From Candidatus Poseidoniaceae archaeon (GTDB taxonomy: Archaea > Thermoplasmatota > Poseidoniia > Poseidoniales > Poseidoniaceae): a DNA stretch of 64,000 bases. The notes under the pieces are model-generated. The model ran no database searches. It saw nothing but the letters and a program-made list of their open reading frames with translations, and was not told the DNA's origin. The position numbers and the translations under genes were made by a program. Shown in pieces: positions 26,481 through 35,810 of the stretch; position 1 is the stretch's first letter; each line of letters starts with the position of its first letter. The stretch is taken from assembly GCA_938084675.1 (NCBI GenBank), contig CALKGM010000009.1:1-64000 (forward strand). Reading direction: 5' to 3'.

Positions 26481-27932
26481 TCACTGTGAACCTATGATTT
26501 CGCCATTCTCGTCAATACGGTACAACCTGAGCGTGCTGGTTGCTCCACGCATGGCGAGAGGACTGCCCGATATGGTGACGACTCGTTCTCCTGGGCCTAT
26601 TCGACCTTGAATCGAAAGCAACCGAACTGCCTCTTTCATGGTTTGTGACCCCCGCTCGTGTTCTTTGACCAAAACTGAATCCACACCCGGTAACAAACAG
26701 GTTCTCCTGAGTGCCCGTAGGCGGTCGCTAACAGCAGTGACCGGAATGTCAGGCCGGTAACCGGATACTAAACGAGGCGCATTACCGTGCTCGGTTGCAA
26801 CTACAATTCGAGTTGCACCAGCTTCCTTTGCGAGTTCAACGCCAGCATGAGCAACAGCACGGGTTGAACGGAATCGGGCCAACGCATTTGGCCGTTGGTC
26901 GTGTGATGCGAGCCCTTGTTCCGTAGCATAAGCAATCTTCGCCATCGTTTTGACCGTTTCAAGAGGATAAATTCCGGACGCTGTTTCTCCTGATAGCATG
27001 ACTCCTGTTGCGCCATGACGAATTGCGGTGGACACATCGCTTACCTCAGCCCGTGTTGGACGAGGTTGAAGAGTCATTGAGTCCAACATTTGAGTTGCAA
27101 CAATGACAGGCATGCCTCGCTCAAGGGCTTTGTCAATAATGGTCTGTTGGGCCATAGGTACATCTTCAAGAGGGATTTCAACACCTAAATCGCCCCGAGC
27201 AACCATAACTGCATCGGCCACATTAAGAATTGAATCAAGATTAACCAAAGCCGAAGGATGTTCTATTTTTGCGATGATAGGGACGTGCATCGATGCTGCT
27301 TTTACTGCGTTTTTAGCCGGAATGAGATCCTCCGCAGTCCTGACATAACTCACAGCGATGTAATCTGCACCTTGTTCAAGAGCATGGGCCATGGCTTTCT
27401 CGTCCTTGGGCCCAATCGCTGGTAGTTCAACCAATGTTCCCGGAACATTGACTCCCTTACGGCTACTTACAGGGCCGCCGTCTTCTACGCGGCAGGTCAC
27501 AGTAGAGTTGGGAGTTCCTGGAGTTTGAACGACGACCATACGAATGAGGCCGTCTGCAATTAGAATCGGGTCGTTGGGTTTGAGTTCTGCAGAAAGGCCA
27601 CCATACTGAACGGGGAGAGAACTCCCATCGGTCGATTCCATTTCATTCAAACCACAAACGAGTTCAACCGTTGAGCCGGCCTCTAGCATGACTACGCCGG
27701 GAAAGGAACCCAAGCGAAGTTTAGGCCCGGGCAAGTCGGCAAGAATGCAGGTAGGACGGCCCAGTTCATCTTCAATTGAGCGGATTCGCTGGTATAGTTC
27801 TGTTTTCGTGTCAGGTTCGCCATGAGAATAATTGAGACGACAAACATCGACCCCCGACTCCATGAGTTGAGTTAGAAGAGAACGCTCTTCACTCGCTGGC
27901 CCAATGGTAGCAATGATTCGTGTGCGGCGCAT
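26481..27932 (-). CDS. pyk: Pyruvate kinase
   Basis: A 483-residue enzyme converting phosphoenolpyruvate and ADP to pyruvate and ATP. Clear family motifs: IATIGPAS at the N-terminus, CRLNYSHGEPDT, ILADLPGPKLR, the Lys-Glu active-site region IAKIEHPSAL and MVARGDLGVEIPLEDV (metal and substrate binding), then MLDSMTLQPRPTRAEVSDV. The C-terminal domain is present. The ATG at 27932 is supported by GGAGGT ten bases upstream, which overlaps the end of the preceding lipoprotein gene; a GTG 24 nt earlier would overlap that stop and is less likely. The two genes are probably co-transcribed. Confidence 0.97.
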   Translation of the reverse strand: MRRTRIIATIGPASEERSLLTQLMESGVDVCRLNYSHGEPDTKTELYQRIRSIEDELGRPTCILADLPGPKLRLGSFPGVVMLEAGSTVELVCGLNEMESTDGSSLPVQYGGLSAELKPNDPILIADGLIRMVVVQTPGTPNSTVTCRVEDGGPVSSRKGVNVPGTLVELPAIGPKDEKAMAHALEQGADYIAVSYVRTAEDLIPAKNAVKAASMHVPIIAKIEHPSALVNLDSILNVADAVMVARGDLGVEIPLEDVPMAQQTIIDKALERGMPVIVATQMLDSMTLQPRPTRAEVSDVSTAIRHGATGVMLSGETASGIYPLETVKTMAKIAYATEQGLASHDQRPNALARFRSTRAVAHAGVELAKEAGATRIVVATEHGNAPRLVSGYRPDIPVTAVSDRLRALRRTCLLPGVDSVLVKEHERGSQTMKEAVRLLSIQGRIGPGERVVTISGSPLAMRGATSTLRLYRIDENGEIIGSQ

Positions 27933-27952
27933 GATGAATGAACCTCCAACAC

Positions 27953-29146
27953 TCACTTGTAATAGAGACGTATAACAAACCGGTCAACTTTGATATCGTT
28001 AGCACGCTCATTATGAACGCTCAATGTCCATTCACCGTCTCCATAGGTCGTATCGCCGTCGGTGAACAGGTATGATGACATTGGAAGTTCTACACAATAC
28101 TGCTCAGAATCGCAATCACCCTCGTCGCGGGATTCATCGGCAGTTTCGCTCGTATTCGTTGCTTCTTCATTGTCTTCGTTGTAGGAATAAATGTCAAGTT
28201 TGTTGTTGTTGGCTGAACTGGTTCCAGGGATCCAGTCATCGTCCTCTTGAGGATAAGCGAGTTCTGCAACAAGTTTACGAATGGTGTTCCCGCTATCTTT
28301 GTCATAGTGAATCATGACGTCAAAATCAAGTTCTACAGCATTGTTTGATGTATTTCCTCCAATCTCAAAATCTTCCCAGTATCCTGCATAGTTGACGAAG
28401 ACATCAATCGTTGCACTGTCGGTCATGCCGACGTTGTTGGTGACGGTCAAGCCGACTTCGTACTCCCCAGGTGCAACGTTCTTCCATTCCACCGATTCAC
28501 CTGAAAGGTCATCGTCGTTTTCACTGTCTCCATCATTATCTTTGTCTTCGTTGAGGTCCAAATCCCAAAACCAATCGGTAATGTATTGAGATGAATCTCC
28601 GGATTCAGAAGTTGAGGCATCAAGAGAAACGGTTGTTGTCTCCGTAACCGAACGGTCCGTGTTGGTTTTGTCCCTAGCACAGATCCAGAGAATGATATCT
28701 CGGTCTTCATCAATGGAATCGTCCTCACAATCTTCATCATCAGCATATTGGGCGATATTTGCAATGGGTTCTACAGCACCCGCTTCAACCACGGTAACCG
28801 TTCGAATTTGTTCTGAGGTTCGTGTTCCATCAGAAATTTCTAAACTGACTTCGTAAGTACCTGGGGCATTGAACGACCATGTTGCAGTGCGCCCAGTAGC
28901 ATCGATATCGTTAGAACCGACGCTGTCAAAATTCCAACGGTAGGTCAGAGAACCATCACTTGGAGTCGAACTGGAACCATCAAATGTTAACGTATCTCCA
29001 ACTCGCACATTTGATGTCTCTGAAACCGAAAATACTGCAAGCAGTTCCCCACCTGAAGACGAATCTTCGTCTTCAAAGATGCAACCTGACAATGCAGAAC
29101 ACAGCATCAAGGTTGACAGCAACAAGGGCTTCAGCATACTTCCCAT
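27953..29146 (-). CDS. PKD-domain lipoprotein
   Basis: About 397 residues. A signal peptide ends in the lipobox ALSGC followed by an acidic spacer, so lipid anchoring outside the cell is expected. Two PKD-like domains follow: one ending RTATWSFNAPGTYEVSLEIS, a second containing an acidic loop DLNEDKDNDGDSENDDD (possible calcium binding) and ending APGEYEVGLTVTNN. The last 140 residues end in GEWTLSVHNERANDIKVDRF, resembling the P/Homo-B domain found after secreted proteases. No catalytic domain is present. The start is not certain (29137, 29146 or 29170); starts further up would overlap the polymerase gene. It lies between polB and pyk. Confidence 0.8.
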   Translation of the reverse strand: MGSMLKPLLLSTLMLCSALSGCIFEDEDSSSGGELLAVFSVSETSNVRVGDTLTFDGSSSTPSDGSLTYRWNFDSVGSNDIDATGRTATWSFNAPGTYEVSLEISDGTRTSEQIRTVTVVEAGAVEPIANIAQYADDEDCEDDSIDEDRDIILWICARDKTNTDRSVTETTTVSLDASTSESGDSSQYITDWFWDLDLNEDKDNDGDSENDDDLSGESVEWKNVAPGEYEVGLTVTNNVGMTDSATIDVFVNYAGYWEDFEIGGNTSNNAVELDFDVMIHYDKDSGNTIRKLVAELAYPQEDDDWIPGTSSANNNKLDIYSYNEDNEEATNTSETADESRDEGDCDSEQYCVELPMSSYLFTDGDTTYGDGEWTLSVHNERANDIKVDRFVIRLYYK

Positions 29147-29198
29147 GCATTGCGGTAGTGGTATGTTCATGAAAAGGGCTTCCATGAGTTGGTTGTAT

Positions 29199-31901
29199 CT
29201 AAAACGAAAACAGGGAGGTTTGCCGGTTCCCAGTGTAAAGGTCTTTTGCATTCCAGCCAAAGACCTCGGTAATTCTTCCAACCGCCGTTGCCAATCGTTC
29301 GGCGTAAAAGCGACCATCATAATCAGAAATACCCCCACCTTCCTCGGCTTCATACCAAGGAACAACGTTCATTGGACGATGATTAGCATTGACAACAACA
29401 TAGGAAACTTTCATCCCCGAAGTGAAGCCCAAACCACTCTTGATACGTTGTTGTGCAACTCGAACTTGGGCCATGCTATCTGGATTAACATAATCCTTCG
29501 TAAAATCCACATCTCTGATTTCCTTGACAGGAGTACGCACAATTTTTCCTTTACAAGATTTTGCCAAGATCAGTTCACTGGCATCAACTTCCTTATTTTT
29601 TAATGCTTGAACGCGACTCAATGCATAGTCTACAAGCGCCTCACCTTGGTCGGCCAGAGCGTAAGAAAAGATCTCTTTCATAGTGGCTGTCAAGTAAGCA
29701 AACGAATCCGTACGTTGGGTTTCATATCCCCTTACCAACATTTCATTGCTAGGCCAAACCACTTGTCCAATGTATCGCTTTTTGGCACCGTGGCTGAAAA
29801 AGACTGACAGCCCGCGCTCAAATTCCAAGACTGCAGAAGCCTTACTGAAGCGCTGTGCAATTTGTTGACCGAACGAAACCATGCCGTCTAAAGCCTCTAA
29901 GAACTTGGCTTGTTTTGCCAGTCCCTCAGCGTCCTTACGGTCGATTGCTGCAATATCTTCTTCGGACAGATAGCTGGGGGCATCCTTGCCCACTGGACTA
30001 CGAACAAAGATTGAGTCAGTATCAGAATATACGACGCCGTGCCCTTCATCGTCAAGAGCAGCGATGATTGTCTTGATGTTTTGTCGCGCCCAAGCAGTGA
30101 TTGAGGAGCCAAGGTCACGATGAGTAAAGCGGTAAAAACCACTCGCAAAGACGCCGTAAAAGGAATTCATGAGGATCTTAACAGCATATTGCATGGCGTC
30201 ATGAAATTCAACTGAACCTTGGTCTCCAGTTGATTTTGAGATGCTAAGGGCCGCCTTGTGCTGGTCCCGTTTAGCCATGAGCATTTCCAATAATTCTGGA
30301 ACCAACCCTTTGCGGGACGATTGATGGCGGAACACCGCTCCCGTTGGCGCAGTATGAACTTCTTCCCCTTCCCCTGGTTGGTCGGATTGGCCCGGATCTA
30401 CCCGAGTGGTGTAGCAGATGTTGTGACCAATCATGATTGATGGATACATGCTCTTGAAATCCAATACGGCGATCCAAGGGTGGAGGCCTGCTTCAACATC
30501 GTGAACATAACCTCCTGTAATCTGCCCTTCTTTTGCTTCCGCAGAACCTGTAAGCGGAACAGCAACATTTTTTGAATCCGCCAAACGAATGACTAATGAG
30601 TCAATCAACTGACTTGTGCTGCCGTTTGCCGCTGTTTCAAAGGGAACCTTTGCTACCGAAGCGACCGCTTCTTTGCGCCTCACCGCTTGAATGGCTTGCA
30701 AGATGTCTAACGGTAATTCCGCATCTCTGACGCAATATTCCATGACTTCATCAGGCCGAGTAGCCCATTCATGGTCCATGTTGGATGCATCAACATCCAT
30801 CTTATGCTTGTCCTCATCATCGGGAAACAGCAAGGTTGCAACAAAAGAAAGAGTTTCTCGGCGAGGTTTGAGCGCTTGTCGTGCCTGCCACCACGTATCC
30901 ATTACGGCACGTCCAGCAACATTCCAAGCCCGATTTGTCTGTCGTTTGGGAACCAAAGCATCCCGATTGCGCTTCATTTCGGATTCAAGAACGGGGGTGC
31001 GCCCCCATCCCAGCAATTGCGATTGGGCCTTCCAGTCCTTTTTCTTCGTCAATGCTGCTGTCCTGTCTGCAAGACGAGGAAGGTCGAAATTGTCAATATT
31101 GTAACCTGTGATAATATCAGGATCGTGCGTTCGTACAAGTTCAGTGAGTTCTCGTAGAATGGTTGCTTCATCCCCGCGATACGAGAATGATTTTCGTTCA
31201 CCGGTTGCAATATCTTCAATCCAAGCCGCTGCACAAAGAACAGTTTCATGCTCAATGCTTGTTTCCAAATCAAACGAAAACAAACGGAACGGGATTTGAA
31301 ACGGCTCGCTTGCTTGAAGGTCATCAACATGACAAATAACGGTAATGTCAACAGGATATCGGCCTGCACCTCCTGCCTCCAGAACCAACTTCTCTCCTTC
31401 TTCTGGGCCGTCCCTTTCGTCGATGAGTTGACCACTGAACCCGATGTGAATCCCTAAATCCCCGTCAAGAAAAAGGCGATTGACAAATGGAATATCTCCT
31501 GAAAATACCCGCCATGATTGGGCTCGTAACTGCTTACGTAACGAAGGAACATGAAACGGTTGCTCAACTTCTACTGCCCAAACAGGACGGTCCCCTAGTT
31601 CTGTCAATTTGACAACAGGACCTTCAATTCCCACGACATGCTCCATTTTCAAGACAGAGTCAATACGGTCAGCCAAAAAAGGAGGAATTTCTTCGTTAAC
31701 GTCCCATGGCCCGATAGGTGCGATCTCAAATGTTGGACGTTGACCCTTAGCCAACAAGCAGACGGAGCGTCCATCATCCATTCGTCCAAATAATTCCAAT
31801 ACCGTTTGGGATTTTTCCACACCCTCAGTCTGCTGTTCATAGGACCGGTAACGCCCGGTCACTACGCCCATCCTACCGTCCATGATACTGCCCCGCACCA
31901 T
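29199..31901 (-). CDS. polB: Family B DNA polymerase
   Basis: A 900-residue replicative-type polymerase with 3'-5' exonuclease. Exo I is FDLETS near residue 210 and the Exo II region is GYNIDNFDLPRL. Polymerase motif A is DFKSMYPSIM near 480, motif B region KILMNSFYGVFASG near 575, and motif C YSDTDSIFV near 625, with both catalytic aspartates present. The thumb region and C-terminus follow without an intein. It is somewhat longer than the usual 770-800 residues of euryarchaeal PolB. ATG at 31901 was taken; an internal ATG at 31883 with GGGGCAG upstream is an alternative. It is divergent from ilvE. Confidence 0.96.
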   Translation of the reverse strand: MVRGSIMDGRMGVVTGRYRSYEQQTEGVEKSQTVLELFGRMDDGRSVCLLAKGQRPTFEIAPIGPWDVNEEIPPFLADRIDSVLKMEHVVGIEGPVVKLTELGDRPVWAVEVEQPFHVPSLRKQLRAQSWRVFSGDIPFVNRLFLDGDLGIHIGFSGQLIDERDGPEEGEKLVLEAGGAGRYPVDITVICHVDDLQASEPFQIPFRLFSFDLETSIEHETVLCAAAWIEDIATGERKSFSYRGDEATILRELTELVRTHDPDIITGYNIDNFDLPRLADRTAALTKKKDWKAQSQLLGWGRTPVLESEMKRNRDALVPKRQTNRAWNVAGRAVMDTWWQARQALKPRRETLSFVATLLFPDDEDKHKMDVDASNMDHEWATRPDEVMEYCVRDAELPLDILQAIQAVRRKEAVASVAKVPFETAANGSTSQLIDSLVIRLADSKNVAVPLTGSAEAKEGQITGGYVHDVEAGLHPWIAVLDFKSMYPSIMIGHNICYTTRVDPGQSDQPGEGEEVHTAPTGAVFRHQSSRKGLVPELLEMLMAKRDQHKAALSISKSTGDQGSVEFHDAMQYAVKILMNSFYGVFASGFYRFTHRDLGSSITAWARQNIKTIIAALDDEGHGVVYSDTDSIFVRSPVGKDAPSYLSEEDIAAIDRKDAEGLAKQAKFLEALDGMVSFGQQIAQRFSKASAVLEFERGLSVFFSHGAKKRYIGQVVWPSNEMLVRGYETQRTDSFAYLTATMKEIFSYALADQGEALVDYALSRVQALKNKEVDASELILAKSCKGKIVRTPVKEIRDVDFTKDYVNPDSMAQVRVAQQRIKSGLGFTSGMKVSYVVVNANHRPMNVVPWYEAEEGGGISDYDGRFYAERLATAVGRITEVFGWNAKDLYTGNRQTSLFSF

Positions 31902-32041
31902 GCTTACCTGCCGACCCCATTAGAACCCATCCGTAGTCTTTTACGAAAGCAAAGCGAGTGCGGGTTTGGGAGCCAACCCTAACGAGAGGAATGCTTGAAA
32001 GCCCAACGAGCATGGCTTTGTTTACCAGCGAGGGAAAGGCC

Positions 32042-33061
32042 ATGAATGAATCATTTGATTGGGATAGCCTCACCTTTTCCCTCACCCCTACCGAGACGAT
32101 GTACATCACTGAAACCGAAGGTGATGAGCCATGGATGCCTGGCCGCCTACAACCGTATGGAAACATCCCAATGTCACCTGCTGCTGGTGTCCTCAATTAT
32201 GGACAAGGCTTGTTTGAAGGAATGAAGGCGTTTCGAACTTCAAAAGGCCGTGTTGTGTTTTTCAGACCTGAAGAAAATGCACGCCGTATGCAACGCGGTG
32301 CAGACCGCCTGAAGATGCCACCTGTACCCGAATCAGTATTCGTTGACGCTGCAGAACAAGTTGTTGCGGCAAACATCAACTGGGTCCCACCAACCGGAAA
32401 AGGCGCGATGTATGTGCGACCCCTTCTCATGGGTAGCGGCCCAATTTTGGGAGTCGCTCCCGCCCCATCCTATACGTTTTTGATTTATGCAACACCTGTT
32501 GGACCATACTTCAAAGGCGGAGTCAATGCAATCGACCTTCTCATCTCGGAACGCCACCACCGAGCTGCACCAGGTGGCTCAGGTGGTGTCAAGGCTATCG
32601 GAAACTACGCACCAGGAATGAAGCCCAGCAAAGAAGCAAAAGCAGATGGCTATGCTGAAGTGATTTACCTTGATGCTGAAACGCATAGTTGCATCGAAGA
32701 GGTCGGGGCTGCCAACTTCTTCTGTGTCAAAGATGGCGTGATTTACACTCCTGAATTAACCGGTACGATTCTTCCCGGAATCACCCGTGATTCGATCATT
32801 CAACTTGCTCGCCACTTCGGCTACAGCGTTCATGAGACAAGGGTTCGTGCAGAATTTGCCATGACCTCCGATGAGGCTTTTTGCTGTGGAACAGCTGCAG
32901 TCATCTCACCGATTGGCAGCATTACCCATGGTGATGAGAAGCGTGTGTACGGAGATGGACTTCCAGGTAAAGTCACTACACAGTTGTATGACGCCTTAAC
33001 TGGAATCCAAAACGAAACTGAAGAAGACGTATTTGGGTGGCTTCACGAACTGCCTCAGTGA
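32042..33061 (+). CDS. ilvE: Branched-chain amino acid aminotransferase
   Basis: A 339-residue fold-type IV PLP enzyme that interconverts leucine, isoleucine and valine with their 2-oxo acids. NYGQGLFEGMKAF, the catalytic-lysine region GGVKAIGNYAPG, the downstream Glu of the EEVGAANFF motif and LTGTILPGITRDSI are all present. The longer form with RPLLMGSGPILGV resembles the mammalian/BcaT-like class. The ATG at 32042 has GAGGGAAAG upstream and fits the family N-terminus; in-frame starts at 31958 and 32012 are less likely. It fits well with the LIV uptake system in this window. Its stop overlaps the convergent cupredoxin stop by 7 bp. Confidence 0.95.
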   Translation: MNESFDWDSLTFSLTPTETMYITETEGDEPWMPGRLQPYGNIPMSPAAGVLNYGQGLFEGMKAFRTSKGRVVFFRPEENARRMQRGADRLKMPPVPESVFVDAAEQVVAANINWVPPTGKGAMYVRPLLMGSGPILGVAPAPSYTFLIYATPVGPYFKGGVNAIDLLISERHHRAAPGGSGGVKAIGNYAPGMKPSKEAKADGYAEVIYLDAETHSCIEEVGAANFFCVKDGVIYTPELTGTILPGITRDSIIQLARHFGYSVHETRVRAEFAMTSDEAFCCGTAAVISPIGSITHGDEKRVYGDGLPGKVTTQLYDALTGIQNETEEDVFGWLHELPQ

Positions 33062-33564
33062 CGGCGGCGCACGGCGGCAACACTTGCCGCAATTGCTGTG
33101 AATGTCAATGTTGCAGAAAGGAATGGGAGGCTTTCCTCGTCCATCATTGTGGAATTGCTCTCGGATTCATTCGTGGTATTTTCTTCCATTGCGGGTGGAG
33201 CAGGTTCAACGATGATTTGTCCGACCATTCCAAAAGCAGCATGAGGTTCGCAGACAAAATCATAGGTACCATTCATGCCCACTTCAAAAGTAAAGGAATA
33301 GTCAACGTCGCGCTGCGGGTCACCAGAGTCAAAGAGTTCATTGGATTCAACCGCATTGTGAGGCAAGGCTTGTCCGTTCCAAAAAAACCGTACGGTATCA
33401 CCTTCTACTACGGTGACTGAGGAAGGTGAAAATCGCAGGTTTGTGCTATCAACAGTGATGATGACGGCTTGGGGCTCTTCTTCCTGCATCTCGGGAGCGA
33501 GGTCTCCTTGGAGAAGCATCGGGCACAGGAGGAGGACGAAAACAAATGAAACCAGTCTGCGCAT
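33055..33564 (-). CDS. Membrane-anchored cupredoxin (plastocyanin-like)
   Basis: A 169-residue exported blue-copper protein. The signal peptide (residues 1-20) is followed by an acidic linker and a cupredoxin domain (about 33-121). The copper ligands are in order: His69 (PHNAV), Cys105, His108 and Met113 (CEPHAAFGM), the type I set. A Glu/Asn/Ser-rich stalk leads to a C-terminal hydrophobic helix ending RRRH and preceded by EESLPFL. That C-terminal layout recurs in the protein at 35811-36395. The likely role is electron carriage on the outer face of the membrane. It lies downstream of srp19 by 62 nt on the same strand. Confidence 0.9.
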   Translation of the reverse strand: MRRLVSFVFVLLLCPMLLQGDLAPEMQEEEPQAVIITVDSTNLRFSPSSVTVVEGDTVRFFWNGQALPHNAVESNELFDSGDPQRDVDYSFTFEVGMNGTYDFVCEPHAAFGMVGQIIVEPAPPAMEENTTNESESNSTMMDEESLPFLSATLTFTAIAASVAAVRRRH

Positions 33565-33626
33565 GTTATTATTCCTACCCTTTTGGTTATCAAACCATGT
33601 TTACGAAAAATATCTCGGAATCAAGT

Positions 33627-34073
33627 TCACTTCTTGAACTTCGACCGTTTTTTGAATCCACCTGAACGTTGTTGAGTAGGGGCTTTACGTTGCGAACGGG
33701 CTCTACGGTCACCGGTTTGAGGGCCTTGTGAAGCTTGCTTTTCGGCTTGGTTTCGCTGATCCCGTTGCATTTGCCTCCATTGGCCGCCGATAAGTTGCAG
33801 GACTTCTTCTTTTGATCCAGCACCGATACTGGACTTAGCACCTGCCGCTGAAACCCACAATCGACCTTCCTTTGCATGAGGGCGGCTTGGGTGAGAGGTG
33901 TGCTCTTCTCGTTTGATTTTCTTGAGGCCAACCTGACGGGCTGCCATGAACAAGCCTTCCAAATCAGGCTTCAAGACCGAGGAATCTTTTGGAACGCGAC
34001 GCCCGCTTCGGCGTGAAAGTTTCAAGTCGAAATAACTCGGCCAAACGCACAATCGGTCGGGGTTGTGGTCCAT
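33627..34073 (-). CDS. srp19: Signal recognition particle protein SRP19
   Basis: A 148-residue RNA-binding protein that helps assemble 7S RNA with SRP54 for co-translational targeting. The N-terminal 90 residues carry the family pattern (VWPSYFDLKLSRRSGRRVPK, then LEGLFMAARQVGLKKIKREEHTSHP). The C-terminal 55 residues are a Gln/Arg/Lys-rich extension beyond the usual 90-100 residue archaeal length, ending KKRSKFKK. The start is fixed by GAGGAGATAC before ATG. It follows S8e by 55 nt, probably in one operon, consistent with coupling of ribosome and secretion components. Confidence 0.93.
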   Translation of the reverse strand: MDHNPDRLCVWPSYFDLKLSRRSGRRVPKDSSVLKPDLEGLFMAARQVGLKKIKREEHTSHPSRPHAKEGRLWVSAAGAKSSIGAGSKEEVLQLIGGQWRQMQRDQRNQAEKQASQGPQTGDRRARSQRKAPTQQRSGGFKKRSKFKK

Positions 34074-34128
34074 CGTATCTCCTCATGTAGGGGTTAAGCC
34101 CCAGTGCACTTGAGGCCGTCGGTGGGAT

Positions 34129-34509
34129 TCACTCAATCAAAACGCCGTTGATAACGCCGTCTTTTCCAGGTCGTGAGGTGATTTTTACTGAGCCCTTATC
34201 GGTCTCAATAACAGCACCCTTCACCAAAATGTTACGACGAACATAGTTGGGGTCTGAGGCGTTTTCAATAACGCTGTGAATGGTGCCTAGTGTGGTCTTT
34301 CCAGTCTTGGAATTGCTAATGCTGACTTGGTTTGCAGCCATGACACGGACCATGGAGTTTCCACCGGTCTTTCGGTAGATCTTTCGCTTTGGTTCGCCAA
34401 CGAGAGCGAATTGCTTCTCTGTTGAGATTTCGGTTGAACGCTTACCGCGTGCTTGTACCTTGCGTCCGCCAGACGGTTTGCGTCGTGAAATTCCGTGCCA
34501 TTGTGCCAT
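34129..34509 (-). CDS. rps8e: 30S ribosomal protein S8e
   Basis: A 126-residue archaeal/eukaryotic-specific ribosomal protein: WHGISRRKPSGGRKVQARGKR at the N-terminus and RRNILVKGAVIETDKG near the C-terminus are family hallmarks. ATG at 34509 begins MAQWHG, as in other S8e proteins; AGGA lies upstream. The TATA-like box at 34546-34554 is centred 41 nt before it. First gene of an S8e-SRP19(-cupredoxin) series. Confidence 0.96.
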   Translation of the reverse strand: MAQWHGISRRKPSGGRKVQARGKRSTEISTEKQFALVGEPKRKIYRKTGGNSMVRVMAANQVSISNSKTGKTTLGTIHSVIENASDPNYVRRNILVKGAVIETDKGSVKITSRPGKDGVINGVLIE

Positions 34510-34545
34510 AAGGATACTTCCTGCGAAGCCACCGACCAGCACGGG

Positions 34546-34554
34546 CTATATGAA
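34546..34554 (-). promoter_or_regulatory. TATA-like box of S8e
   Basis: TTCATATAG, identical to the EF-1 alpha box; with two flanking Ts it reads TTTCATATAG in both promoters. Confidence 0.6.
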
Positions 34555-34562
34555 AGCAACCC

Positions 34563-35171
34563 TCACTCACAGCGCATCGTGATTTCGGATAATATGAGGT
34601 CTTGCGGACCAATTAACTGAGCAATTAGAGCATCACCCGACACCAATTGAGCCACACCAGAAGGAGTCCCCGTGAACAAAAAATCACCCTCCTGAACGGG
34701 GGCCCACTCGGAAAGCGAAGCCATTTGGTGATGGATCGGCACAGACATTTCCGACAGAGAGGCTGACTGGCGAAGTTCTCCGTTCACTGTGAGTTCCAAT
34801 CGTAGACCTGTTTTTTCTAGATTTAGTGCTTCCCAAGACGAGTCCCATTCGTGCCATTGCCCAACCACGGCGCTTGAACGGAAGCACTTTCCTTTAGCCC
34901 AAGGCAATTGCTCAGCACGTAATTCGCTTTGAGCGGGGCGGTCGGTTAGGTCAAGACCAACTGCAAGTGCGACCGGTTGTCCATGAGCACCAATCCTTAC
35001 GACGCATTCAACTTCATGATGCATTTCCCCGGGATGAGCGCTCACAGGTAACGGCCCTGCTTCATGCAAACACTGTTCTGGCTTGATGAAAAAGATGGGT
35101 TCCACAACGGGTTGATTACCAAGTTCAAGAGCATGTTTTGCAAAGGTTCGGATGGTACACCATAGCGCCAT
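34563..35171 (-). CDS. Fumarylacetoacetate hydrolase-family protein
   Basis: About 202 residues with the FAH fold. CTIRTFAKHALELGN aligns with the family's CVGRNYAxHAxELG start; then FFIKPEQCL, the metal-binding HHEVECVVRIG, GLDLTDRPAQ, the WAKGKCFRSSAVVG substrate region and the C-terminal GDFLFTGTPSGVAQL. Such enzymes cleave C-C bonds of acylpyruvates or decarboxylate oxaloacetate. The RNY part of the N-terminal motif is altered (RTF). The start at 35171 was chosen because a longer open frame to 35468 runs antisense through the PUA gene and lacks family similarity. The two genes are divergent. Confidence 0.85.
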   Translation of the reverse strand: MALWCTIRTFAKHALELGNQPVVEPIFFIKPEQCLHEAGPLPVSAHPGEMHHEVECVVRIGAHGQPVALAVGLDLTDRPAQSELRAEQLPWAKGKCFRSSAVVGQWHEWDSSWEALNLEKTGLRLELTVNGELRQSASLSEMSVPIHHQMASLSEWAPVQEGDFLFTGTPSGVAQLVSGDALIAQLIGPQDLILSEITMRCE

Positions 35172-35247
35172 GACCAACCCAAAGGCCGACTCCCCATCAA
35201 ATTCCCTATGGACGAAGAATGATAACCGGTCACCCCGAGAACAGAAC

Positions 35248-35754
35248 ATGACCAACGATTGGATGATGAAAAAACGCAGACCGGTTCGTCGAAAAAACAT
35301 CGCCCCTCTGTTGAAGCAATTGGAACAAGACTTGGCCGTTGACTTGAACGTTGAAGGTGGTTTTCTTGAAATGGCGGAATACGGACCTTGGACGATGGTA
35401 TTTGTTGACAAGACACCAATTGTTATCGAATTAACAGACGAGTCCAACGAACGGTGTGTCTTCCTCACACTTCGCGGATTCTTGGACCATCAAGACGCCA
35501 ACAAATGGGTTGAGGTTGACCACGGGGCAATTCCATTCCTCATGAACGGAGCTGATTGCATGGTCGCTGGGATTCATGGTGCTGAAGAAAGCGTAGAAGA
35601 AGGAGATTTGGTCTGGATTCGCGATATGAAACATAAACGCCCGCTTGCTCTTGGATGGGCTTGTATGTCCAACGAGGCACTCGTCAATGAAACCAAAGGA
35701 AAGGGAATCAAAACCGTTCACTGGGTTGGGGACGAACTCTGGGAAATGGAATAG
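35248..35754 (+). CDS. Tma20/MCT-1-like PUA-domain RNA-binding protein
   Basis: About 168 residues. The N-terminal half is an MCT-1-like domain starting with a basic segment (MKKRRPVRRKNIAPLLKQLE). The C-terminal half is a PUA domain (VDHGAIPFLMNGADCMVAGI, then VEEGDLVWIRD, KRPLALGWACMS and the terminal GDELWEME) as in the COG2016 ribosome-associated proteins. Eukaryotic homologues act in re-initiation and ribosome recycling, so a translation role is likely. The start may be 35248 or 35263; no strong Shine-Dalgarno was seen, which would suit a first gene with a short leader. Confidence 0.88.
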   Translation: MTNDWMMKKRRPVRRKNIAPLLKQLEQDLAVDLNVEGGFLEMAEYGPWTMVFVDKTPIVIELTDESNERCVFLTLRGFLDHQDANKWVEVDHGAIPFLMNGADCMVAGIHGAEESVEEGDLVWIRDMKHKRPLALGWACMSNEALVNETKGKGIKTVHWVGDELWEME

Positions 35755-35810
35755 AACTATGCGGGAATTCCTTCGTAACCTAAAAAAACAAGGACGCCCC
35801 CTTTTCACCT

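Noticed and set aside
35172..35468. N-terminal extension of the FAH-family gene.
   Set aside because: It runs antisense through the PUA gene and does not resemble the family; the ATG at 35171 fits the family length.
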